From the NCBI GenBank assembly GCA_021129775.1, contig JAJOKP010000115.1, forward strand, positions 1 to 45,995: a stretch of DNA of 45,995 nucleotides, in the 5' to 3' direction. This document shows, one piece after another, positions 1 through 8,037 of this stretch. Both the position numbers and the translations under genes were made by a program. A model generated the notes under the pieces. That model searched no databases. It was given only the letters and a program-made list of their open reading frames with translations, and was not told the DNA's origin. Position 1 is the stretch's first letter; each line of letters starts with the position of its first letter. Source of the DNA: Clostridiales bacterium (GTDB taxonomy: Bacteria; Bacillota; Clostridia; Peptostreptococcales; NVVX01).

Positions 1-1
1 A

Positions 2-673
2 GAACATTTAAAAAACATACACAAATACATTTTTCAAGACATATACGAATGGGCGGGAAAACTTAGAACGGTGGACATTGCAAAAGGAAATAATTTGTTT
101 GCGCTAGAAAGGCATCTAGAGTATGCAGCGAATTATGTTTTCACAGCACTAAAAAAAGAAAATAACTTAATAGGCGTTAAAGCAAATGTTGAACAATATG
201 CAGATAGACTAGCCTTTCATGCTGGGGAAATTAATATGCTACATCCATTTCGTGAGGGGAATGGTAGATCTCTTCGTGAATTTCTTCGTTGCCTCGCAAA
301 AGAAGCTGGCTATGAAATTAATTGGGTGGATTTTGATAGAGACTCTATCTATAATTCTTTTGTCAAGTCTTCAGTAGATCACGTGCCGTTAAAGAAAGAA
401 TTTAAGAATCATTTTTTGGAAAACGAAAGAAAGTGGTATGTTAGTACATATTCTTGTGCTTGTTTGTTGTCTTCTGAAACTGTTGAAAAATGCATCAGAA
501 TCAACAGAACTGTTGGGAAAAAACAAAACTTAAGGCAACTCAAAAATCTAAGAACTAACCCTGCTTTCAAAAACATCACTTATGACGTTATTAACGATTT
601 CAAAGTCGCGGCCATTAAACACAGAAAAGAAAACAGCAAAAAAATGATTAATAAAATCGATTTAGAATTATAG
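2..673 (+). CDS. Fic/DOC family protein, 5' end outside window
   Basis: The frame is open from the first bases of the window, so the true start lies upstream; the GTG at 71 is internal. The visible protein starts with ENLK-like helices (HLKNIHKYIF, then DIYEWAGKLRTVDIAKGN) typical of Fic domains. It carries the Fic signature HPFREGNGRS at about 242-271, with the catalytic histidine and the GNGR anion hole intact. Fic proteins transfer AMP or another nucleotide moiety onto hydroxyl side chains of target proteins. An N-terminal inhibitory helix, if present, would lie outside the window, and no S/TxxxE(G/N) inhibitory motif is seen in the C-terminal tail. It is followed after 16 bases by a small ORF with a good ribosome site. 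Substrate and biological role cannot be inferred. The Fic call is secure. Confidence 0.9.
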   Translation, partial: EHLKNIHKYIFQDIYEWAGKLRTVDIAKGNNLFALERHLEYAANYVFTALKKENNLIGVKANVEQYADRLAFHAGEINMLHPFREGNGRSLREFLRCLAKEAGYEINWVDFDRDSIYNSFVKSSVDHVPLKKEFKNHFLENERKWYVSTYSCACLLSSETVEKCIRINRTVGKKQNLRQLKNLRTNPAFKNITYDVINDFKVAAIKHRKENSKKMINKIDLEL

Positions 674-689
674 AAAGGTGGTAATGTAA

Positions 690-932
690 TTGAATTTTGC
701 TTATTTAAGTAGTTTATACAAAGAAATATGCGAAGATTTTGAAGAACTCGGTTTTTCGGTTGTTATTTCTGATCTTCTTGATTTTAACGAAATTGCGGAG
801 ACTTCTAAATTAAAGATTACCACAAGTGGCGTAAAGCCCCTTGCTTCAGCTATGGGGAGTTTCAGAAAAATAGTAATTGATTTAGCAAGCGTTAAAGACG
901 ATAACGCTTTTTTAAATGCAATAAAAAAATAA
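690..932 (+). CDS. Small hypothetical protein, probably truncated by an A-tract frameshift
   Basis: An 80-codon ORF begins with TTG at 690 behind AAAGGTGG at 675-681, 16 bases after the fic stop, so the two are probably cotranscribed. The product is soluble, with no signal peptide or membrane helix. It ends at TAA just after a run of seven A (923-929). One more A would fuse it in frame to the next 39 codons (935-1054), giving a 121-residue protein whose alternating hydrophobic strands (VVISDLL, IVIDLAS, IIIIATN, YDIVLS) resemble a receiver-like or Rossmann-like alpha/beta fold. I do not recognise a family. No FicA-type inhibitory motif is visible, so calling it an antitoxin would be unsupported. 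Confidence 0.5.
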   Translation: MNFAYLSSLYKEICEDFEELGFSVVISDLLDFNEIAETSKLKITTSGVKPLASAMGSFRKIVIDLASVKDDNAFLNAIKK

Positions 933-934
933 GG

Positions 935-1054
935 TTGACACAAGAACAAGCACAAATAATTATTATTGCAACTAACAGGGAAAAAGAAAAAGATGTGCTT
1001 CTAGCGAACCTGGTAAGGCTTGGGGTATACGATATTGTCTTGTCAATAAATTAA
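935..1054 (+). pseudogene. Out-of-frame C-terminal remnant of the preceding ORF
   Basis: This frame encodes 39 residues starting LTQEQAQIIIIATNREKEK and ending YDIVLSIN before TAA. It has no ribosome site of its own. It would continue the ORF at 690-932 if the A7 run at 923-929 had eight A. The joined sequence keeps a regular strand-helix alternation across the junction, which is why I read it as the severed C-terminus rather than chance coding. Confidence 0.45.
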
Positions 1055-1107
1055 ATGCTAGTAAAATCACTTTGATACAATTTTTAAATTAGAAATTTTT
1101 AAAAAAA

Positions 1108-1150
1108 CCAAGGTCGATAATCTGTTAAAACAATAGATTATCGATCTTGG
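1108..1150. terminator. 17-bp stem-loop between the fic unit and cysK
   Basis: CCAAGGTCGATAATCTG (1108-1124) pairs with 1134-1150 (TAGATTATCGATCTTGG) with one or two imperfect pairs and a 9-base loop. An A7 run precedes the left arm, so on the minus strand the hairpin would be followed by a U tract. On the plus strand no T tract follows. It could stop transcripts in either direction, most convincingly on the minus strand, or be a simple palindromic repeat. The rest of 1055-1263 shows no gene and no convincing promoter. Confidence 0.4.
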
Positions 1151-1263
1151 CTAGTATATAATATTAATATCTTAGGTCAAAAATGATTTAGCAACCCAAT
1201 ATTTTGATATCATCTAGATTTTGAATGTTTTGGAATGGATGCAGTTATGGAGGAAGTGATACT

Positions 1264-2160
1264 ATGAAAAAAAATGCACTCGATTTGATAGGCAAAACAC
1301 CAATAATTAAGCTAAGCAAAATAAAATCTAATAAAATGGCTGATATTTTTATTAAATTAGAAGGAAGTAATGTTGGCGGAAGCATTAAAGACCGTATTGT
1401 TGTGAGTATGATTGAGTTTGCAGAAAAAACAGGTAAATTGAAAAGTGGATCGACGATTATAGAACCAACTAGTGGCAACACAGGTATTGCTTTAGCACTA
1501 TTAGGGGCAATAAAAGGATATAAAGTCAAAATAGTTATGCCTGATAATATGAGCATAGAAAGAAGAAAAATAATTAAAGAGTATGGGGCTGAAATTGTTT
1601 TGACAGATGGAACTAAAGGAATGACAGGTGCAATTAAAAAAGCGAAAGAGATTTTAGATGCAAATATTTTGCACTTCATGCCAAATCAATTTGAAAATAT
1701 TGCAAACCCTAATGCTCATTATTTAACAACGGGCGTTGAGATTATAAATGAAGTAAGTGATATTGACATGTTCGTTGCTGGAGTAGGAACAGGTGGAACA
1801 ATTTCAGGAGTAGGCAAACGATTAAAAGAAGCGAATCCCTCAGTTAAGATAATAGCTGTTGAACCTGCGAATAGTTCAGTTTTGTCAGGAAATAAGGCAG
1901 GTTCGCATAAAATTCAAGGTATTGGAGCGGGTTTTATTCCTAAAGTTTATGATCCGACTGTAGTAGACAGAGTAGTAAAAGTAGAAGAGAGTGAAGTGTT
2001 TGATATGAAAGAAAAACTAGCGAAAGAAGAGGGTTTGTTGTTAGGAATTTCATCTGCCGCAAACATATACGTATCATTGTGCCTAGCTAAAAATTTAGGT
2101 AGTGGTGGAAAAATAGTAACGATAGCTCCTGATAATGGCGAGAAATATTTGTTTGAATAA
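1264..2160 (+). CDS. cysK: Cysteine synthase A (O-acetylserine sulfhydrylase)
   Basis: The enzyme joins O-acetylserine and sulfide to give cysteine using pyridoxal phosphate. The 298-residue protein is of family length. Its PLP-lysine region reads GSNVGGSIKDRI, where many CysK proteins have NPxxSVKDR. The substrate loop PTSGNTGIAL and the phosphate-binding GTGGTISGVG are present. I start it at ATG 1264 because GGAGGAAGTGA lies just upstream at 1249-1259; the open frame further upstream from 1225 lacks a ribosome site. It is followed 21 bases later by the serine acetyltransferase gene, so the two steps of cysteine synthesis form one operon. No cysteine T-box or other leader is evident upstream. 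Confidence 0.93.
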   Translation: MKKNALDLIGKTPIIKLSKIKSNKMADIFIKLEGSNVGGSIKDRIVVSMIEFAEKTGKLKSGSTIIEPTSGNTGIALALLGAIKGYKVKIVMPDNMSIERRKIIKEYGAEIVLTDGTKGMTGAIKKAKEILDANILHFMPNQFENIANPNAHYLTTGVEIINEVSDIDMFVAGVGTGGTISGVGKRLKEANPSVKIIAVEPANSSVLSGNKAGSHKIQGIGAGFIPKVYDPTVVDRVVKVEESEVFDMKEKLAKEEGLLLGISSAANIYVSLCLAKNLGSGGKIVTIAPDNGEKYLFE

Positions 2161-2181
2161 TAGATGAGAGGTGGTTATCTT

Positions 2182-2691
2182 ATGAAAGTTCAAGGATTTT
2201 TCAATAATATAAAGAGTAAAGACCCAGCAGCAAGGAATAATATAGAAATCCTGCTTTTTTATCCAGGCGTGCATGCAGTTTTTTTTTACAACGTAGCACA
2301 TAGATTGTATAAATTTAAGTTGTATTTTGTGGCTAAACTGGTTGCACACATATCGCGGTTCTTGACAGGAATTGAAATACATCCAGCAGCAAAAATAGGG
2401 AAAAATTTATTTATTGATCATGGAATGGGAGTTGTAATTGGAGAAACTGCAGAGATAGGTGACAATGTAACCATATATCAAGGGGTGACATTGGGAGGTA
2501 CTGGAAAACACAAAGGAAAAAGGCATCCAACGATTGGTAATAATGTGGTTATTGGTGCAGGGGCAAAGGTACTAGGTCCTATAGTTATTGTAGAAGGTTG
2601 CAAAATTGGAGCAGGTTCTGTTGTGCTAAGAGACGTAAACGAAAAGGCAACAGCAGTTGGTGTGCCGGCTCGTATAATATCAAAGAATTAG
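2182..2691 (+). CDS. cysE: Serine O-acetyltransferase
   Basis: This enzyme acetylates serine with acetyl-CoA to supply CysK. The 169-residue protein is the short type, with a brief N-terminal helical part ([20 protein letters not shown]) and a left-handed beta-helix of hexapeptide repeats, including [34 protein letters not shown] and [15 protein letters not shown]. The active-site histidines in DHG and KRHP are kept. ATG 2182 is chosen because GAGAGGTGG (2166-2174) is correctly spaced; the ATG at 2164 would place that ribosome site inside the gene. It forms an operon with cysK and is followed by a strong palindrome that may end transcription. Confidence 0.93.
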   Translation: MKVQGFFNNIKSKDPAARNNIEILLFYPGVHAVFFYNVAHRLYKFKLYFVAKLVAHISRFLTGIEIHPAAKIGKNLFIDHGMGVVIGETAEIGDNVTIYQGVTLGGTGKHKGKRHPTIGNNVVIGAGAKVLGPIVIVEGCKIGAGSVVLRDVNEKATAVGVPARIISKN

Positions 2692-2703
2692 GGACGACAT
2701 CTG

Positions 2704-2768
2704 GGGACGGGGCAGTTTTGTCACGATACATCGATATTTTGGTTTGCGTGACAAAACTGCTCCGTCCC
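2704..2768. repeat. Long GC-ended palindrome after cysE (REP/MITE-like)
   Basis: The 22-base arms GGGACGGGGCAGTTTTGTCA.. (2704-2725) and its complement at 2747-2768 pair with a single G-T mismatch around a 21-base loop. It begins 12 bases after the cysE stop and could stop transcription. Its design, with a GGGGAC-type end and a long perfect stem, matches two other palindromes in this window (5459 and 16514), although the inner sequences differ. No transposase lies nearby. Confidence 0.8.
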
Positions 2769-2777
2769 AAAAATTGA

Positions 2778-2806
2778 TTGACTTACTATGCCATATACGG
2801 TACAAT
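2778..2806 (+). promoter_or_regulatory. Sigma-A-type promoter for the YefM-like gene
   Basis: TTGACT (2778-2783), a 17-base spacer and TACAAT (2801-2806) form a near-consensus promoter. It starts 10 bases after the palindrome, so the antitoxin gene has its own transcript. Initiation near 2813 also rules out the far-upstream alternative starts of this gene. Confidence 0.7.
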
Positions 2807-2846
2807 AAATCGTACAATAAAACGTATGAAAAAGAGTGATGATAAA

Positions 2847-3116
2847 ATGTTAGCTGTAAACTACTCCACTTATCGAAATAACCTAAAAGAATACTGCGAC
2901 CGTGCAACAGATGATAGTGAAACCATTATTGTAACTCGAAAAGGCGAAAAAAATATTGTTGTTATGAGCCTTAACGAATACAATAATATAATGGAAAACC
3001 TGAAAGTGTTAAAAAATCCAAACTATTTTGTTGAATTGTTCCGGTCCTTGCAACAGCTCAACCAAGGTAAAGTTGTCATTAAGACAATTGTGGAATTGGA
3101 AACAATGGAGCAATGA
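2847..3116 (+). CDS. yefM: YefM/Phd-family antitoxin, solitary
   Basis: The product, 89 residues from ATG 2847, starts MLAVNYSTYRNNLKEYCDR and has the YefM/PhdYeFM core: the N-terminal DNA-binding part, then ETIIVTRKGEKNIVVMSLNEYNNIMEN. YefM dimers bind their own operator and wrap the YoeB mRNA-interferase toxin. ATG 2847 has a weak GAGTG ribosome site and matches the usual family N-terminus; ATG 2826 is possible. The stop overlaps the ATG of a yoeB gene that has lost most of its length, so the antitoxin is now an orphan. Its 22 C-terminal residues, beyond the usual toxin-binding part, look ordinary. A strong promoter lies directly upstream. Confidence 0.85.
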   Translation: MLAVNYSTYRNNLKEYCDRATDDSETIIVTRKGEKNIVVMSLNEYNNIMENLKVLKNPNYFVELFRSLQQLNQGKVVIKTIVELETMEQ

Positions 3117-3206
3117 ATGTAGTCTTTTCGGAGAGAGCATCGTCTTGTATATGCATTGGATGAAAACGATAATTTAGTAATTGTTAAGTGCAAGGGACAT
3201 TATTGA
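3113..3206 (+). pseudogene. yoeB: YoeB toxin remnant with internal deletion
   Basis: ATG 3113 overlaps the antitoxin stop and reads MNVVFSE, the YoeB N-terminus. In another frame, 3132-3206 reads REHRLVYALDENDNLVIVKC, then KGHY and a stop, which is the conserved YoeB C-terminus. About 50 codons between the two ends, including most of the ribonuclease core, are missing, and the junction is out of frame. From ATG 3113 translation would stop after about 15 codons. This is a dead toxin gene next to an intact antitoxin. Confidence 0.85.
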
Positions 3207-3299
3207 CTCGATATGAAAACGAATTTTATTCCACTTCCTGACTTTAGGGAGATTTAGCCTGTTTAAAGAAAAGGAGCGGATTTTTCGTGACTCGATACG

Positions 3300-3328
3300 T
3301 TGCAATATTATTAATTGTTTGCTATAAT
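3300..3328 (+). promoter_or_regulatory. Sigma-A-type promoter for the chemoreceptor gene
   Basis: TTGCAA (3300-3305), a 17-base spacer and a perfect TATAAT (3323-3328) lie 41 bases upstream of the chosen ATG at 3369. The preceding 3207-3299 contains no gene; the short string TGACTCGATA occurs in it twice. Confidence 0.65.
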
Positions 3329-3368
3329 TAATTTTGAAATCTACATATGTTGAATGGAGTGGAAGAAA

Positions 3369-5450
3369 ATGAAGAGAATCAAGCAATTGAAATTTGGAAC
3401 AATTATTAGTATTAGCATTGTGTCGGTGACAATCATTTTGCTAGGGAGTGCATTATTAGTTAATAACTTTGTAACTAAAAATGTTTTTGATGAGCAAGTA
3501 GATTCGAAAAATGTTGATCAGGTTGTCGCTGTAGACGGCGTTTTGTCTGTTGTAGCAGGAACGGTTGCAGATAAAACAGAGTTAATAGGTGCGTTTTTAG
3601 AAGGTGTGGGATTTTCAGACATTAGAAAAATAGCTGCATATCTAGAATTGGCTGATGGCGTTACAGAAGGCGGATTAGGTATACGAGAAATTTTCGTGAT
3701 AGACGAGGAAGGAAAACTAATATCTAGTAGTACTGATCGCCCTAGTATAGATATATCTTTATTTGGTGAAGGTGTTGAAAATGCCTTGAGAGGTACACCT
3801 GATTTACGTAAGGTTATAATTCCTGTGTCTGCACTTCCACAAGAGCATAGAGGAGATTTTGAATCTGCTATGATTTTAATGGCAAGTGAACCTATTATGG
3901 AAGCAGGAAAAGTGAAAGGAGTAGTTGTAGGATATCTAATAGTGAACAATAATATAGACGCTGTTGTAGCGATTAGAACTCTTACAAGTGCGTATTTTAC
4001 AGTTTTTGCACCAAGTGGTGAATTGATGGGCTCAATATTTAAAGAAGAGATTACGCTTACTAAAGAGCAAATAGAAACAGCAGAAAACCATATTAAGCTA
4101 CTTAAAGAAGGAAAAGAAGGAGAACTGCCTAAAGGAATAATTTTTGACACGAAGAGAAACGTTTCACTTACTCCATTTGATAGTGAAGAACCTTTAACAT
4201 TTGATTTGAGATTTGTAGCAGAACACGACCCAGATTTTAATCTAGTAGCAATACGTGTTATTGCTTTTAATCTCACGAACTATGCACACGGGTCCAATAG
4301 ACTAAGCAGACTATTTTGGTTGTCACTATTAGTTGCAATAATACTATCAGCTATCGCTGGTTATGCACTTTCAAAAGTCTTGCGAAAACCAATTAAAAGG
4401 ATAAGCAGAGATTTTGAACCTGTAAAAGGTGGGATTCTAACAATACGTATAGGAAAAAGCCTAGGTGGAGTCGTAGAAGCATTAAGAGTGAGTATTAATG
4501 GGGTTATTGAATCCTTGCAAGAACTAGTTGTTAGTATTAGGCGTTCTTCATCAAGGTTAGAGAATAAACAAAAAAACGTTAAAATTTGTTTTGATGTTGT
4601 AGATACTGGAGTAAAAGAAACGACTTCTGCTATAGAGCTAGTAGCAGAAGATGCTGAAAAACAGACTGGCTATGTGTTTGACTTAAAAGAAGCTACAAAT
4701 ACTTTAGCTGATGTAAGAGAAAGACTATCTCTTGTATTTAGTTCGCTTGTAGAAAAAGTAGATAGTACTGTTGAAAAAACTAATAATGGCTATCAACAGA
4801 TTAAAAGAACAAGTGCACTAAATAATAACTTACAAGAGTCTATAACTAGCTTAGCGGAAGAAAGTGGTCATTTAGATGGAATTTCAAAAGAAGTTGCAAA
4901 GATGATTGAAACAATTAGAACTATTGCAGAACAAACAAATCTATTGTCATTAAACGCATCCATTGAAGCAGCGCGTGCAGGTGAGCACGGAGTAGGCTTT
5001 GCAGTTGTCGCACAAGAAATTAAAAAGCTAGCGACCACTTCCACAGAGCAAACAGTAGAGATGGACGAGATGGTGTCCGAAATGAGCGGACGACTTGGTA
5101 CGGTAACAGAAAAAATAGGCATAGCGGAAGAAAATATTAGTGAATCTCAAAAGAGCGTAGACGAAACCGAAAGTAGTTTTAGTGCAATTGAAACTGACGT
5201 TACTAACCTAAGAACGCAAGTGGAAGAGGTTTCAGAAGTGCTAAAGTCCCTTGGGAGTTGCACGACTAGTCTAGAAAAACAAATGTCTGATATAAGTTTA
5301 GTGATAGAGAATAATTTAGCAGTAACACAAGAAGTCACAGCATCGACTTCGGAGCAAACTGATGCCTTGAAGCAACTAAGTGATATTCTAGATGAGACAT
5401 ACCAAGAAATTGATAGATTAGCAGCTAAAGTTTCTAAATTTAAAGTCTGA
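3369..5450 (+). CDS. Methyl-accepting chemotaxis protein
   Basis: A transmembrane chemoreceptor of 693 residues. It has an N-terminal membrane helix (about 9-31), an extracellular sensor of about 280 residues with Cache-like features ([30 protein letters not shown]), a second helix near 312-335 ([20 protein letters not shown]) and a long cytoplasmic coiled coil. The kinase-control hairpin starts near residue 515 with [20 protein letters not shown] and continues [20 protein letters not shown]. The C-terminus has no CheR-tethering pentapeptide. ATG 3369 is chosen behind GGAGTGGA (3356-3363). It has its own promoter and no chemotaxis neighbours. The ligand cannot be predicted. Confidence 0.92.
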   Translation: MKRIKQLKFGTIISISIVSVTIILLGSALLVNNFVTKNVFDEQVDSKNVDQVVAVDGVLSVVAGTVADKTELIGAFLEGVGFSDIRKIAAYLELADGVTEGGLGIREIFVIDEEGKLISSSTDRPSIDISLFGEGVENALRGTPDLRKVIIPVSALPQEHRGDFESAMILMASEPIMEAGKVKGVVVGYLIVNNNIDAVVAIRTLTSAYFTVFAPSGELMGSIFKEEITLTKEQIETAENHIKLLKEGKEGELPKGIIFDTKRNVSLTPFDSEEPLTFDLRFVAEHDPDFNLVAIRVIAFNLTNYAHGSNRLSRLFWLSLLVAIILSAIAGYALSKVLRKPIKRISRDFEPVKGGILTIRIGKSLGGVVEALRVSINGVIESLQELVVSIRRSSSRLENKQKNVKICFDVVDTGVKETTSAIELVAEDAEKQTGYVFDLKEATNTLADVRERLSLVFSSLVEKVDSTVEKTNNGYQQIKRTSALNNNLQESITSLAEESGHLDGISKEVAKMIETIRTIAEQTNLLSLNASIEAARAGEHGVGFAVVAQEIKKLATTSTEQTVEMDEMVSEMSGRLGTVTEKIGIAEENISESQKSVDETESSFSAIETDVTNLRTQVEEVSEVLKSLGSCTTSLEKQMSDISLVIENNLAVTQEVTASTSEQTDALKQLSDILDETYQEIDRLAAKVSKFKV

Positions 5451-5458
5451 TAGAAAAC

Positions 5459-5532
5459 AAGACAGGGGGACAGGGACTTGTCTGGTCATATTTGCTTTTC
5501 CAGAACCAGACAAGTCCCTGTCCCCCTGTCTT
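5459..5532. repeat. 27-bp perfect palindrome between convergent genes
   Basis: The arms at 5459-5485 and 5506-5532 pair perfectly over 27 bases (left arm starts AAGACAGGGGGACAGGGACT) around a 20-base loop. It sits 8 bases after the chemoreceptor stop and 5 bases after the minus-strand SbtB stop, so it can serve as a two-way terminator. It belongs to the same design class as the palindromes at 2704 and 16514. Confidence 0.85.
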
Positions 5533-5537
5533 GCTAT

Positions 5538-5843
5538 TTAGATTTTGGGCATCTCAACATCCTCTACATAAACAATCCCTGCATAATATTTATAGAATTT
5601 ATCGACTACTTCTTTAATTATTTTGTTTGCGACTTCTTCGCTAGTTACTATTTCAATTTTAATGTTTTTAAGAATACTTATAAAGGAGTCTTGAGAGCGA
5701 CGTATTCCTCGTGGTCCTTTACCTGTAACAGCAGTTACGGTATACCCATCAGCACCTGCACTTTCTGATAGTTTTATTATATCGTTTAGTATAATAGCCT
5801 CTGTTACAATCACTACCTTCTTTTTTTTGCTGTAAGATTTCAC
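5538..5843 (-). CDS. sbtB: PII-like SbtB-type regulator of the adjacent bicarbonate permease
   Basis: A 101-residue protein with the ferredoxin-like PII fold pattern: strand KKVVIVTEAI, helix DIIKLSESAGADGYTV, T-loop-like GKGPRGIRRSQDS, strand KIEIVTSEE and a last strand AGIVYVEDVEM. In cyanobacteria SbtB binds adenine nucleotides and controls the SbtA transporter. The match GYTV...GKGxR resembles SbtB more than GlnB, and no C-terminal cysteine R-loop is seen. GTG 5843 is used, with AGGAGG 7 bases upstream on this strand. It follows the sbtA-type gene by 45 bases in one operon. A function in sensing nucleotide or carbon state is inferred from its partner. Confidence 0.8.
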   Translation of the reverse strand: MKSYSKKKKVVIVTEAIILNDIIKLSESAGADGYTVTAVTGKGPRGIRRSQDSFISILKNIKIEIVTSEEVANKIIKEVVDKFYKYYAGIVYVEDVEMPKI

Positions 5844-5888
5844 ATTTACACCTCCTTGTTTTTGATGGTATATGCAGCAAAAGCTGCT

Positions 5889-6959
5889 TTACAAAGCCCC
5901 CCATAAGTACATACAAACTACTTTCCAAATTGCTAAGCCGAAAATGATGTTAAATGGAAATGTCAAAGCAACCGACATTGGCAAGTAAATTGAAGGATTT
6001 GCTTCGGGGATGGCAACACGCATTGCTGCTGGTGCCGAAATGAATGAACAGCCACCGGCAATTGTAGCGAAGACAAATGCATCCCCCCATCCTATTGTCC
6101 CGGGAAGCATGTGATGTATAGCGTACATCCCAAGTATTCCGATGGTTCCCCAAATTTGAGGGAGCAGGAGAGCTACTGCTACTGCTTTTATAAGATTTCC
6201 TCCAAGTTCTTTAAGGAAATTCAACTGTTTTCCTGCAGTCATTCCCATATCAATTAGAAATAGAGCCAAAATTCCTCTAAACATTCCATCGAAGAAATAG
6301 AGAGTATCGCCCATTTCCTTTGGTGAAAAGAATTGGGAAAGTGCCCCAATGATGAGTGAAAAGACAAGTAACCATACTGCCATACCAAAAATACTGTGGT
6401 GGAGAATTTTTTTGGTACTTGTTTTCATTATTCCTTCAATACTACCCTCCTTAGCAAGGGAAATTCGGCCAAATAAAATAGCAGCAAGTAAAGCAGGACT
6501 GTCCATGAAAGGATATATTGCAGGCATCCATCCAGCGAATATACGCGCTGAAGGTACGAGAGCCTGTGCATCACTCGCAATTGAAACACCTACAGCAAGG
6601 GTAGCCGAACTAACTGCTCCGTAATGCCCACCTGCTGCCCAAGCGTCAGCAGTACTAAGTCCTATACCTTTTAGCGTTTTAGCAGTTAAAATGGCAAATA
6701 GAGAACCGCATATAATTGCTAAAATTGCAACAGCTACGACAGCTCCGAGAATATCTGGGTATTTTACGATTGCTTCAATTGCCTTTGCACCGCCTTCTAG
6801 TCCAATTGAGACGAGCAAAAAAATGGACAATCCTATACTCATTGCAGGAGGGATAATAAGATCAGATTTCACAGCTATAGTTAACATCCCAAATACAAAA
6901 AAAAGAATTGCTGGAGCAAATAAACCACTTAGCACAATTTCAAACAAATTAATTTCCAC
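5889..6959 (-). CDS. sbtA: SbtA-type sodium-dependent bicarbonate permease
   Basis: A polytopic membrane protein of about 356 residues with roughly ten hydrophobic helices. It begins NLFEIVLSGLFAPAILFFVF and has the family patterns GGHYGAVSSATLAVG, ARIFAGWMPAIYPFMDSPAL and GAIAGGCSFISAPAAMR-like loops. SbtA proteins import bicarbonate with sodium. The GTG at 6959 is preferred because AGGAGG (6968-6973 on this strand) is 8 bases before it, whereas the upstream GTG at 6968 overlaps that site. The PII-like partner gene follows. No carboxysome or carbon-fixation gene is in the window, so the cell may use bicarbonate for carboxylases or pH control; that is inference. Confidence 0.87.
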   Translation of the reverse strand: MEINLFEIVLSGLFAPAILFFVFGMLTIAVKSDLIIPPAMSIGLSIFLLVSIGLEGGAKAIEAIVKYPDILGAVVAVAILAIICGSLFAILTAKTLKGIGLSTADAWAAGGHYGAVSSATLAVGVSIASDAQALVPSARIFAGWMPAIYPFMDSPALLAAILFGRISLAKEGSIEGIMKTSTKKILHHSIFGMAVWLLVFSLIIGALSQFFSPKEMGDTLYFFDGMFRGILALFLIDMGMTAGKQLNFLKELGGNLIKAVAVALLLPQIWGTIGILGMYAIHHMLPGTIGWGDAFVFATIAGGCSFISAPAAMRVAIPEANPSIYLPMSVALTFPFNIIFGLAIWKVVCMYLWGAL

Positions 6960-6998
6960 AAAGTACACCTCCTATATTTATTTTTGATACATTTGCAT

Positions 6999-7020
6999 CG
7001 TTGTTATTATTTTAACAATG
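6999..7020. promoter_or_regulatory. Inverted repeat upstream of sbtA, possible operator
   Basis: CGTTGTTA (6999-7006) and TAACAATG (7013-7020) form an 8-bp dyad with one G-T pair and a 6-base centre, about 40 bases upstream of the sbtA-type start. It is placed where a repressor or activator of that operon could bind. No good -35/-10 pair could be assigned with confidence. The rest of 7021-7247 is AT-rich and shows no gene. Confidence 0.3.
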
Positions 7021-7247
7021 ATCGCAATATTCTGCAAGGGTTTTTGATTTTTTTTTTTTATTACGCCGAGGTTGATGTTTTTGTATAGTGAAATTCAAAA
7101 CAATGACTTTTTCTTTGGGCTTATTAAGTCGAGAGCGCTTGAAATCATTATTAAATTATTATAAAATGTAAATAAACTGTAAACAAATCACCTATAAAGT
7201 GTGTTAGAATAGAATAGATATTTGTTGTGTTTGAAAGAGTGATATCA

Positions 7248-7757
7248 TTGGATACTAGAAAGTTTGTTCAAATTGCTACACTGACATCTTTGGGCATTGC
7301 ACTTCATATAACAGAAGCGTATATTCCTAACCCATTAATTGTATTAGCTCCAGGAGCAAAACTGGGACTAGCTAATATTATCGCTCTAGTTACACTAGTA
7401 TTGTTTGGTTTAAAGTATGGGCTTCTAGTAAATGTTCTAAGATGTCTTTTAGGGGGTTTAATTGTAGGTTCTGTAATGTCAATGATGTACAGTGTAAGCG
7501 GAGCAATTGTTAGTACATTTTCAATGTGGATAGCGTACAAATATTTAAGTAGATTTTTTAGTTTAATTGGTGTTAGCTTGTTAGGAGCTGTTGGGCATAA
7601 CATTGCACAATTAGTTATAGCTAGCTTGCTTATAAACAATGCTCATATTTTTATCTATCTACCAGTAATGATGTTAGTAAGTATTTTTACAGGATCATTT
7701 ATAGGACTTACAGCAATTTATGTATTAAAAAGTACAAATATAGTGTTACAGAGGTGA
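7248..7757 (+). CDS. Gx transporter family protein (annotated as heptaprenyl diphosphate synthase component I)
   Basis: A small integral membrane protein of about 169 residues with five or six helices. It matches the Gx/ECF-S-like family (PF07456): TLTSLGIALHITEAYIPNP, then PGAKLGLANIIALVTLVLFG and RCLLGGLIVGSVMSMMYS. Despite a common database name it is more likely a substrate-binding membrane component than a prenyl synthase. I start it at TTG 7248, 6-7 bases after AAGAGTGAT; GTG 7227 and GTG 7239 are alternatives. It heads the shape and division gene run, as is usual in Clostridia, where an ApbE or NusG-like gene is often adjacent. Confidence 0.75.
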   Translation: MDTRKFVQIATLTSLGIALHITEAYIPNPLIVLAPGAKLGLANIIALVTLVLFGLKYGLLVNVLRCLLGGLIVGSVMSMMYSVSGAIVSTFSMWIAYKYLSRFFSLIGVSLLGAVGHNIAQLVIASLLINNAHIFIYLPVMMLVSIFTGSFIGLTAIYVLKSTNIVLQR

Positions 7758-7758
7758 G

Positions 7759-8010
7759 ATGATGAAAAAATACAGTAATCCTTGGTTATTGCTCTTGTTA
7801 TTGGTAACTGGGTTTGTACTTGGAAGCGTGTTGGCTATCTTGTTAGGCGATTTTATTCCTATTCTCTCTTATGGTCCAGGTACGCTTGGCATAGAAGATT
7901 TTGAAGTAAACTTAGGGTTTATATTTTTCAGTATAACATTTTTAGCTAATATAAATTTAGCAGGGATAATTGGTTTAGTGTTAGCTATAATAATTTTCAA
8001 CAAATTGTAA
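7759..8010 (+). CDS. DUF4321-type small membrane protein
   Basis: An 83-residue protein with two hydrophobic helices (NPWLLLLLLVTGFVLGSVLA and LGFIFFSITFLANINLAGII, followed by a further hydrophobic tail). The PWxxxLLLxxGxxxGSxxG start and the position just before radC-mreB fit DUF4321 proteins of Clostridia, whose function is unknown. It starts 2 bases after the preceding stop, behind GAGGTGAG, so it is translationally coupled. An in-operon maf gene, common here in relatives, is absent. Confidence 0.7.
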   Translation: MMKKYSNPWLLLLLLVTGFVLGSVLAILLGDFIPILSYGPGTLGIEDFEVNLGFIFFSITFLANINLAGIIGLVLAIIIFNKL

Positions 8011-8037
8011 TTCATTGTATGGGGGAAAAATATTTAT

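Noticed and set aside
690-1054. FicA-type antitoxin for the Fic protein
   Set aside because: It has no S/TxxxE(G/N) inhibitory motif, lies downstream rather than upstream of fic, and the joined sequence looks like an alpha/beta domain.
3518-4276. Long antisense frame (252 codons) opposite the chemoreceptor sensor domain
   Set aside because: The plus strand has a clear chemoreceptor with promoter and ribosome site; the antisense frame has no recognisable domain.
7248-7757. True heptaprenyl diphosphate synthase subunit
   Set aside because: The protein is an all-helical membrane protein with no prenyltransferase aspartate motifs; the database-style name is probably a misnomer.
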